Of a DNA stretch of 64,000 bases, positions 51,805 to 59,180 are shown one piece after another. Numbering within the stretch: position 1 is the first letter of the stretch; every line of letters begins with the position of its first letter. The notes below the pieces were generated by a model that worked only from the letters and a program-made list of their open reading frames with translations, was not told where the DNA came from and did not search any database. A program made the translations under genes and the position numbers. The stretch is from DATMTS01 sp035564555. GTDB lineage: Bacteria > Actinomycetota > Actinomycetes > Actinomycetales > Microbacteriaceae. The stretch covers positions 23,786-87,785 of the forward strand of contig DATMTS010000002.1 of NCBI GenBank assembly GCA_035564555.1. Reading direction: 5' to 3'.

Positions 51805-53373
51805 GTGAGCATCGGGTTGACAGCGACCAAGCGCGCTCTCGTCATCGCATCCCCCGCTCCGCTTCCGGCAGGCACGGTCGACGTGCTCATCGACGGGCGG
51901 CGCATCTGGTCGACTGCCGCGCCCGACCCGGATGAGAAGGGACGGGTTCGGCTGGAGTGGCCCGAGGCGTTGCATCCCTATTTGAAGGGTTCGGCGGTGA
52001 TCACGGTGGCGAGATCGGCGACGGGCGAGACTCTGGCGGAGGCGCCCATCTCGATCGGGAGACGCAACGCGCCGATCGAGATCCGCGATGCGCAGGGTCG
52101 CTGGCTGGCGATCAACAAGTGGGATCGGCTCGGTCCATCGTTCGAAGGCAACGACACCGGCGTGCAGGGCAGGCTGCTTGCGAGCGCGCGAAACCTCGTC
52201 GACGATCTCGAAGATCTGGGCTATCCGGTGTTCGCCGTCGGCGGCACACTGCTGGGTGCGCTCCGTTCCGGCAATCTGCTTCCGCATGACGACGACATCG
52301 ATCTCGCCTGGGTCTGCGAGGAGACCAACCCGCTGGACATCGCCCGTGCGAGCATGAAGATGGAGCGCGAGCTCGTCGAGCGGGGCTACACCTCGATCCG
52401 GCTGAGCATGGCGCATCTGCAGGTCACGTTCTTCGACGGGGACGGGCGCACCGATCACTACGTGGACATCTTCACGGGCTTCTTCATGGACGGCGTCTAC
52501 GGGCAACCGTTCGCGCTCCGGGGAGAACTCGCGGTCGCCGACCTGTTGCCGGTGAGTTCGGTCGATCTCAACGGCATCGAGTTACCGGCTCCCGCGCGGC
52601 CCGAGGCCTGGCTCGAGTTCGCATACGGCCCGAACTGGCGCATCCCTGACCCGTCGTTCACCTTCGAGGTCGCGGCGTCGACATTGCGCCGGTACGAGAA
52701 CTGGTTCGGCGTGTTCAACCGCGGCCGAGTCTTCTGGGAGAAGCATTTCGAGAAGCTCACGATACGACCGGACAGCACAGAGGACTTTCTCGAGGCGGAC
52801 CGGTTCAACGCTCTGATTCCGGCAGGTGCGGAGGTCGTCGATTTCGGCTGCGCCGACGGGCGGCTCACGGGCAGGATCGCCGCCGAAGGCCATCGGGTGC
52901 TCGGCGTGGACTACAGCTACGAGGCGCTTCGGCTGGCGCGCACCGCACAGCCTGACGGAGCCTCGTTCGAATACCTGAACGCGAACGACTCGCACGCGAT
53001 GATGCGGTTCGCCTTCGATCTGCTGGCGGCGCGGCGATCACCGTACTTCTTCATCAATCATCTACTGGAGGGCGTGCCGAGGATCGGCCGCGCCGACGTG
53101 TTCCTGTTGCTGCGCGCGGTACTGACCGAGGAGACCTTCGCCTACGTCACGGTCGACATCGACTTCAGCAGGCACTACGTGCGGGGCCGGCCGGACAGCT
53201 GGCACCTGCCGGTGGAGTGGTTGATCCCGGAGGCACGCGGCCGGGGCCTCTCCGCCGAGGTCCTCACCACAGGCAAGCGCCGCTCACCGTACGGCGTGCG
53301 CTCCACTGCCACCCTCATCCTGAGACGCGATGAGACCTTGCCGATTCAGCACGAGGAAGTCAGAGTGCAATGA
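51805..53373 (+). CDS. LicD-family phosphotransferase fused to SAM methyltransferase, copy 2
   Basis: A 522-residue paralogue of the preceding fusion with the same three parts: beta domain with TVDVLIDGRRIWST, LicD core GGTLLGALRSGNLLPHDDDID (146-166; Asp162-164) with DHYVDIF, and a methyltransferase with VVDFGCADG (344-352) and LGVDYS. The SAM loop is slightly altered (GCADG for GCGTG) but not obviously inactive. GTG start with GAGGAG five bases upstream. The downstream small gene overlaps its stop (ATGA). Divergence of the two copies suggests different donors or acceptors rather than recent duplication. Confidence 0.84.
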   Translation: MSIGLTATKRALVIASPAPLPAGTVDVLIDGRRIWSTAAPDPDEKGRVRLEWPEALHPYLKGSAVITVARSATGETLAEAPISIGRRNAPIEIRDAQGRWLAINKWDRLGPSFEGNDTGVQGRLLASARNLVDDLEDLGYPVFAVGGTLLGALRSGNLLPHDDDIDLAWVCEETNPLDIARASMKMERELVERGYTSIRLSMAHLQVTFFDGDGRTDHYVDIFTGFFMDGVYGQPFALRGELAVADLLPVSSVDLNGIELPAPARPEAWLEFAYGPNWRIPDPSFTFEVAASTLRRYENWFGVFNRGRVFWEKHFEKLTIRPDSTEDFLEADRFNALIPAGAEVVDFGCADGRLTGRIAAEGHRVLGVDYSYEALRLARTAQPDGASFEYLNANDSHAMMRFAFDLLAARRSPYFFINHLLEGVPRIGRADVFLLLRAVLTEETFAYVTVDIDFSRHYVRGRPDSWHLPVEWLIPEARGRGLSAEVLTTGKRRSPYGVRSTATLILRRDETLPIQHEEVRVQ

Positions 53374-53630
53374 AACGCATCATCAACAAGCTGATCAAGC
53401 GACTTGCCCCGCGCACCTCGGAGAACCTCGTCTACCTGACGCGGGCGAGCGTGAAGGGCAACGACATCATCGACATCGTCAGGGCCTACGACGAGGAGCT
53501 CAACGAGCTGAAGGCCGAGATGAACGAGATCCGCCGCAACGAACGCCGGATGGCGGAGTTGTACGACCTGGTGTTCGAGCACGTCCGGGAGCGCGCGGCG
53601 ATCGAAGACATCGAGCGGGCCGCCGAATGA
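53370..53630 (+). CDS. Small coiled-coil protein paired with LicD-methyltransferase, copy 2
   Basis: An 86-residue paralogue of the protein at 51467-51703, with a basic start KRIINKLIKRLAPRT, a helix ELNELKAEMNEIRRNER and the shared AELYDLVFEH near the end, followed by an acidic tail. It is coupled to the enzyme gene before it and to the glycosyltransferase gene after it by 4-base overlaps, so all three are made together. Confidence 0.75.
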   Translation: MKRIINKLIKRLAPRTSENLVYLTRASVKGNDIIDIVRAYDEELNELKAEMNEIRRNERRMAELYDLVFEHVRERAAIEDIERAAE

Positions 53631-55546
53631 GCGTGAAGGTCAGCGTGATCGTCGCGGCCTACCAGCCCGGCGACGGCATCGACCGCGTGATCGGATCTCT
53701 CGACCGGCAGACGATGCCGGCCGACGAGTTCGAGTTGATCGTCATCGACGACGGCTCACCTGACGACACCTTCAAGCGTCTGCAGGCCTTCCAACAGACC
53801 CATCCGAACCTGATCATCGATCGCATCGAGAACTCCGGGTGGCCGAGTCGTCCGCGCAACATCGCGTTGGAGCGCGCTCGAGGCGAGTACGTGCTGTTCA
53901 TGGACCACGACGATTTCATCTACCCGCAGGGGCTCGAGCGGGCCTACGCGTACGCGGCCGCGAACCGGGCGGATGTCCTCAGCCCGAAGGAGTCCAAGAC
54001 AACCGACGTCGCCTGGGGCATCGACAACTACAACGAGAACGTCCCGAACGCCCGCGAGAGCCGCGGCATCTCCGCCCTGATGCCGATGATGCCCCACAAG
54101 TTCTACCGCCGTCAGTTCCTGCTCGAACACGGCATTCGCTTCCCCGAGGGACGCAGGATGCTGTGGGAGGACATCTACTTCAACGTGGAGGCGTACCGGC
54201 ACGCATCGGTGATCTCGATTCTGTCCGACACGCCGGTCTACAAGTGGGTGCACACCGGATCCAACAACTCCGGCACGTACGGACCCGCCGACAGCGAATT
54301 CTGGGACAAGCTCGATCGGCTCTTCGCTTTCATCGTCGAGGCGCTGCCGGGGGACGAGTTCCGTGCCGCGCGCGAGACCATGATCATCCAGCTGTACCGC
54401 ACACGCGTGCTCGGCCGGTTCTACTCCTGGTTGGGAGACAACGATCCGCGCGAAGTCACCACCGCACTGCGCCGGGCTCGTGCGATCGTCGACAAGCATG
54501 TGCCAGAGGTGCTGGAGTCACGGATGGGCAAGAAGACGCACGGCGAATCGGTGTTGCTGCGCTCCGGCGACACCGAGGCCATGCGAACGTTGAAAGCGAT
54601 CGACCGTGCGGTGATCGGGTTGACGCGCACCGAGCGGGTCATCTGGCTGGATCGTTCCCTCGTGATCGAATCCGTCACGACGTGGGACGGAGTCGAGGGC
54701 ACCCGGATGCCGCTGGAGAAAAAGGACGGACGGATTCTTCGGGCTCTGCCTTCCCGGCTGGCGGAGTCGATTCCGCCGGCGGCCCTCGACGTGACCTCCG
54801 ACCTGGAGCGTGCGCGCACAATCATCACCGCCAGGGCCCGGCACGACCACACGACCTGGGCCGTGCCCACGACCGACGAGGTGCTGGTGGACGACACCGA
54901 TCCACTCGCCGTGACGGTCACCGTGCGATCGCGGGCCGCGGTCGACCTCGAGTCGGCGGCGATGGGCAGTCCGCTGCGCGATCCCGTGTGGGATTTCCAT
55001 GCTCGCAACAAGCTCATCGGCATCACCAACCACCGCTCGCTGCGTACCGAGACCGCCGCGCAGGTGGCGTTCATCGACGGCACAGTCGCCATCGCGTACC
55101 GCAACAAGAGCGCGCATCTCAGCCTCGACCTGGCGCAGCAGGTTCGCACAGCGGTCGGCGACGGAGGACCGGATCTGGTCAACGCGACCGCGACGCGTTC
55201 CGCGCCCCACGAGTACACGATCTCCATCCCGTTGACCCGCGTGCACATCGTCGGTCGCACCGAACTGACCGGAGAGCTCGAGCTTCGGCCCAAGCTGCAG
55301 CATTCGACCCGTCGGTACGTCGACGCGATCGCCCGCCGGCTTCGCCTCTCTGCACCGCAACCCAAGTCGCGTCCGACCGGACCGTGCCTGCTCGTCGCCG
55401 ACGAGAACGGCGCCCTATTGACCGGCAGCATCCGTGGTCGGGCGGGCAACTACCTGCTCGCGACCAGGTTCGGAGAGCACACGACGGTCTCGACGGTCGG
55501 TGTGCGCATCGGGCGAACCGGGCGGGTGCGGCTCACGGTCGGCTGA
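53627..55546 (+). CDS. TarS-like glycosyltransferase with C-terminal beta domains, copy 1
   Basis: A 639-residue protein. Residues 1 to about 330 are GT-A family 2: VSVIVAAYQPGDG, VIDDGSPDDT, NSGWPSRPRNIAL, metal motif FMDHDD (91-96), MMPHKFYRR and LWEDIYFNV. The C-terminal 300 residues look like two beta-sandwich domains. This layout matches wall-teichoic-acid glycosyltransferases such as TarS, which add GlcNAc to polyol-phosphate polymers. It is in one operon with the second LicD module. A paralogue of the same length lies at 59181-61100. Donor and acceptor are not known. Confidence 0.83.
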   Translation: MSVKVSVIVAAYQPGDGIDRVIGSLDRQTMPADEFELIVIDDGSPDDTFKRLQAFQQTHPNLIIDRIENSGWPSRPRNIALERARGEYVLFMDHDDFIYPQGLERAYAYAAANRADVLSPKESKTTDVAWGIDNYNENVPNARESRGISALMPMMPHKFYRRQFLLEHGIRFPEGRRMLWEDIYFNVEAYRHASVISILSDTPVYKWVHTGSNNSGTYGPADSEFWDKLDRLFAFIVEALPGDEFRAARETMIIQLYRTRVLGRFYSWLGDNDPREVTTALRRARAIVDKHVPEVLESRMGKKTHGESVLLRSGDTEAMRTLKAIDRAVIGLTRTERVIWLDRSLVIESVTTWDGVEGTRMPLEKKDGRILRALPSRLAESIPPAALDVTSDLERARTIITARARHDHTTWAVPTTDEVLVDDTDPLAVTVTVRSRAAVDLESAAMGSPLRDPVWDFHARNKLIGITNHRSLRTETAAQVAFIDGTVAIAYRNKSAHLSLDLAQQVRTAVGDGGPDLVNATATRSAPHEYTISIPLTRVHIVGRTELTGELELRPKLQHSTRRYVDAIARRLRLSAPQPKSRPTGPCLLVADENGALLTGSIRGRAGNYLLATRFGEHTTVSTVGVRIGRTGRVRLTVG

Positions 55547-55580
55547 GACGACCCGAATCGCGAGTCGGAACGACGCTCGG

Positions 55581-56282
55581 CTACGTCCAGAGCTTGTCGG
55601 CGATCTGACCGGCGACGAAGATGTCCATCGGCGTGGTGATCTTGATGTTGTTCTCGTGCCCGCGCACGATCTTCACCGAGTGGCCGGCGTACTCGGCGAC
55701 CAGGTCGGCGTCGTCGCTGACCCGCTGATACCTGTCTTCGAAGGCCTTGGCATAGGCCGTCTCCAGCAGTTCCCGCCGGAAGACCTGCGGAGTCTGGCCG
55801 AGCCAGCTGTGCGCCCGGTCGAGGGAGCCCTGGATGAACTCGTCGTCGGACACGAGCTTCACCTGCACGGTGCTCGGCAGACCGAGCATCGCGGCGCCAT
55901 GCTGGATTCCCGCGCGTAGGGCATCCTCGATGAGCTCGCTGGAGACGAACGGGCGCACGCCGTCGTGCACCAGCACGATGTCCCCGCTGGTCGCGGCAAG
56001 ACCGCGCATCGCCGACAGGTGCCGTTCCTCCGCGCCGAGCACGAGTTTCACCGGAAGACCGGCATCCTCGATCAGGATCTTGCGGTACTCGTCCTCGTAG
56101 TCCGCATTGACCGTGACGATGATCTCGTCGATGTACGGCAGCAGAAAGCAGCGAACCGTGCGTTCGAGCACCGTCATCCCGTGCAACGTCGCCAGCAGCT
56201 TGTTGCTGCCGAATCGCACACCCTTGCCCGCACAGGTCAGGATCGCCGAGATGCGATGCGCCTGCAGCGCGTCGTCGCTCAT
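55581..56282 (-). CDS. IspD/TarI-family cytidylyltransferase
   Basis: A 233-residue nucleotidyltransferase that activates a phosphorylated alcohol or sugar with CTP. Seen: ILTCAGKGVRFGSNKLLATL (CTP-binding), VHDGVRPFVS and VSDDADLVAEYAGHSVKIV, as in IspD and TarI. Its setting in a wall-glycan locus beside LicD-type transferases, which use CDP-linked donors, favours a polyol-phosphate or similar substrate over methylerythritol phosphate. Start ATG 56282 overlaps the stop of the epimerase-like gene. Confidence 0.85.
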   Translation of the reverse strand: MSDDALQAHRISAILTCAGKGVRFGSNKLLATLHGMTVLERTVRCFLLPYIDEIIVTVNADYEDEYRKILIEDAGLPVKLVLGAEERHLSAMRGLAATSGDIVLVHDGVRPFVSSELIEDALRAGIQHGAAMLGLPSTVQVKLVSDDEFIQGSLDRAHSWLGQTPQVFRRELLETAYAKAFEDRYQRVSDDADLVAEYAGHSVKIVRGHENNIKITTPMDIFVAGQIADKLWT

Positions 56283-57070
56283 GCGTTCGCATCCTGGAGT
56301 CCGGCGACGAAGGACCGGATGGAGGCCAACTCCTCGATCTCGCCGATCAGGTAGCCGTCGTCGCGGCCGAAGAGCCCCGAGTGGATCGTCGTCATGTTGC
56401 GCGTGTACATGCGCGAGAACGGCGATTCCGGCTCCGCGGGCACCTGAGAGGAGATATCGATGTCGAAGCATTCGGCGGCGACCCGCGCGTTCGAGATCGG
56501 CGGTGTCGCGACGTTCAGCACGCTGAGACCGTTGCGCAGTGCGACCTCGGCGTCATTCCACAACCGGTCGAGCCCGTAGTACTGGAACCGGCCTTCGGGC
56601 CTGATGTGCTCGACGCGGTAGGCGTTGGCGAGGTCGTACACGATGCCCTTCTTCAGACCGGACCCGAACAGCTGCGGCAGCCGCAGGATCGTTGTGCGGA
56701 ATCGGTCGGCGAGCACCTGCTCCAGGTGGAAGCGGTTGCGGCCGTACGGCGTGATCTCGTCGGTCGTGATCGGCGTGTTCTCGTCCGATCGTTCAGACTC
56801 GGCATAGACGCAGACCGTGGAGATCAGCACGAGTGTGCCGATCTCGGCCTGCGTCACGGTGCCGGCGAACGCGTCGATGCTCGCAAGATCCTCATCCGGA
56901 TGCTGGTTGATGCGGTACGAATCGGCGGCGTTGGCTGCGCTGACCACCAGGTCGTATCGTTTGCCGGCGAACTCGCCGATGTTGGACGAGTTGTACAGGT
57001 CGTCGAACGCCCGGGCGGCGAGAATGTTCGAGCCGACGAAGCCGGTGTATCCGATCAGAGCTGTTTTCAC
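56279..57070 (-). CDS. SDR-type NAD(P)-dependent epimerase/reductase paired with the cytidylyltransferase
   Basis: A 263-residue extended SDR with IGYTGFVGSNI for the dinucleotide, LVVSAANAADSY in place of the usual NAA.., LISTVCVYAE and the catalytic Tyr-Lys region altered to TPYGRNRFHLEQV (Asn-Arg where YxxxK is expected to give Lys). The Lys change is unusual and could mean altered chemistry. It is translationally coupled to the cytidylyltransferase, so the two probably make one CDP-linked donor. GTG start; no clear ribosome site. Confidence 0.72.
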   Translation of the reverse strand: MKTALIGYTGFVGSNILAARAFDDLYNSSNIGEFAGKRYDLVVSAANAADSYRINQHPDEDLASIDAFAGTVTQAEIGTLVLISTVCVYAESERSDENTPITTDEITPYGRNRFHLEQVLADRFRTTILRLPQLFGSGLKKGIVYDLANAYRVEHIRPEGRFQYYGLDRLWNDAEVALRNGLSVLNVATPPISNARVAAECFDIDISSQVPAEPESPFSRMYTRNMTTIHSGLFGRDDGYLIGEIEELASIRSFVAGLQDANA

Positions 57071-57123
57071 CGTTGACGGGCTCGCATTCTGTGCAGGTCG
57101 TTGTCCGGAAGGGCTGTCTGACC

Positions 57124-59064
57124 TCAGTTCGAGGGGCAGCGGGTCACTTTGTACAGTTTGGCAGTCCCGTGCTGTGCGACGAGTGTGAGCGCCGGGGATG
57201 TCGCAAGGTGGTCCAAGCCCGGATATTGACGGGTGCGCGGGTTGCCGGGGGTCAGGTAGCGGTCGCCGAAGTCGAGCACGTAGCTCACGCCGAGCCGTTC
57301 CACCGCAGCGCAGACCTGCGGAGTCGCCGACGCGAATCCCCTCGCCAGCAGCAATTGATCGGGCGTCCAACTTCCGCGGATGTGCGGGAACAATGCACGA
57401 CGATCCGTGTAGGCGTAGACCAGAGCACTCCCATTCCACGGATTGCCCGCGATGACTGCGTCCTCAGGGGTTTTGGCGGCGACGATATCGAACATCGCAC
57501 GCTCATCGGGGCTGAGCAGTGCGGAGTTACCACCGAACCGGTAAGTCGCGGCGATCACATTGCGCACAGCTGCGATCGACGAGCCTTGAGTAAGCGGTAT
57601 GAGCGCGACGATCAGGACGGCGCTTGCCGCGGCAGGCAACCACGGGGTGTGCGGGACGCGGCGTAGAAGGCGCTGCAGCCATCGAAGGAGAAATGTCGCT
57701 CCCAGCACAGCGAGCGGAACAGCCAGGAGTACGAGCACGGATGCCAGGCGCGAGGAGGTGTTGTAGTAGCTACCCACAACTGTCGAACGCAGTTTGCCCA
57801 CGTACCAGCCGGCGACGATCATGTACATGACGACGCTGACGAGCCAGGATCCGACCAGCCACGCGTGGCGCCGGTATGCGATCGCGACCGCAATGCCGAC
57901 GAGCATGAGGACGCTTGCAGCGATAGCGGCCGGCCTCTGCAATGGGGCATTCAGCAGCGCTTCCCCGAGCGCGTGCCAGATCGTCTCATAGGGCACCGTG
58001 TAATTGGAGCCGGTGATCGCACTGATCTTGATCCAGGCAATCGCGATCAGCGCCCAACCGATCGCGAAGAGCACGACGGCCAGCACCCTTCGGCGTACCG
58101 GTCGACGCCCTCGCCTCAACCTCTCGATCAGAACTTGCGCGGTCAACGGAAATGCGAGGGCGGCGATCGTCATCACACCGCTCGGCTGGGCGACCGCGAT
58201 ACCGACGAACGCCCACGCGAGTACGAGCCACTGAGCCGGTCGTTCAAGTCCCTCGCGGTCGGCCTTGCCGAGTGCGGCGACGAGCAGACCGAACGCGATC
58301 GGTACCAGGGCGATCGCGAGCAGGTAAGGGTAGAGCACACCGTACTCGACCATCAGCAGAGGGAAAGCGGCGAACGCGGCACTGAGGATGCCGGTGAGAA
58401 TCTGGGGCAAAGCAGCCGTGCCGAACAGTTGTCGGGAGAGGAACACGCAGCCGACCGGCCAAACGAAGCAGCAGATCACGAATGTCGACGCGTTCGCGGC
58501 GACCACCAACGGTGCCCCCGTGAGTTGTACAGCGCTAGCGACGATCGCGTGCCACGCATTGGGGTAGAAGACCGTCGTGACAGCGCGGGACGCGACGTTC
58601 ATCGCCAGAGTCGATGCATCTCCGGTGTCCAGGATCTGGCGCACCGAATTCAGATGGAACGTCACGTCAGGCGTCTGGGCGATCGCCTCGGGCGAGTGGA
58701 TTCCTTGCAACAGTGAGGCGCCGATGACCACACCCGCGACGACGATGCCGATCGCGGATGCGACGAGTGGGCGGCCCCACTCAGGCGTTCGCGCCGGCGC
58801 AATGCGGCGCAACCACCACCGCCGCAACAGCCATCCGAGGAGCGAGATCGGTAATGCCACGACGAGAGGCGTCCACGGCCGCCAAGGAATGTGCAGGTAG
58901 GGGGCGGCGAGAGCCGAAGCGGCGACCGCCGACACTGAACTTGTCACGCTCACCGCCACGAACGTGATGCCTCGTGCCCCGAGAGCGACGGCGACCGGAA
59001 TACCGGGGACGAGTAGGACTGCCAATATGGCAAGTGTGGGCGGGACCGCCTCGAACCAACTCAA
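57124..59064 (-). CDS. Large polytopic membrane protein (GT-C-like, DUF6541 type)
   Basis: A 646-residue protein with about 13 membrane helices. An N-terminal hydrophobic block is followed by an extracytoplasmic loop around residues 120-160 with TPDVTFHLNSVRQIL and YPNAWHAIV, and the C-terminal 130 residues are soluble (NPWNGSALVYAYTDRRALFP). This layout is typical of membrane proteins in actinobacterial glycan loci and resembles GT-C enzymes that use polyprenyl-linked donors, but no catalytic residues are proven. TTG start with GGAGG six bases upstream. Upstream of the SDR gene on the same strand. Confidence 0.75.
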   Translation of the reverse strand: MSWFEAVPPTLAILAVLLVPGIPVAVALGARGITFVAVSVTSSVSAVAASALAAPYLHIPWRPWTPLVVALPISLLGWLLRRWWLRRIAPARTPEWGRPLVASAIGIVVAGVVIGASLLQGIHSPEAIAQTPDVTFHLNSVRQILDTGDASTLAMNVASRAVTTVFYPNAWHAIVASAVQLTGAPLVVAANASTFVICCFVWPVGCVFLSRQLFGTAALPQILTGILSAAFAAFPLLMVEYGVLYPYLLAIALVPIAFGLLVAALGKADREGLERPAQWLVLAWAFVGIAVAQPSGVMTIAALAFPLTAQVLIERLRRGRRPVRRRVLAVVLFAIGWALIAIAWIKISAITGSNYTVPYETIWHALGEALLNAPLQRPAAIAASVLMLVGIAVAIAYRRHAWLVGSWLVSVVMYMIVAGWYVGKLRSTVVGSYYNTSSRLASVLVLLAVPLAVLGATFLLRWLQRLLRRVPHTPWLPAAASAVLIVALIPLTQGSSIAAVRNVIAATYRFGGNSALLSPDERAMFDIVAAKTPEDAVIAGNPWNGSALVYAYTDRRALFPHIRGSWTPDQLLLARGFASATPQVCAAVERLGVSYVLDFGDRYLTPGNPRTRQYPGLDHLATSPALTLVAQHGTAKLYKVTRCPSN

Positions 59065-59180
59065 CCAATGCCTCCGTCTCGGTGTTCCCGCTGCAATGGG
59101 CCGTTCACAGGGTAGCGGATCGACTTTTGGCCGACTCCTCGTGCATTGTTCATAAGCTTGAGGCGAACGTGGGGGTTGGG

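Noticed and set aside
55581..56282. Standard ispD of the methylerythritol phosphate pathway
   Set aside because: Not excluded by motif, but no ispF lies beside it and the glycan context with LicD-type transferases makes a TarI-like role more likely.
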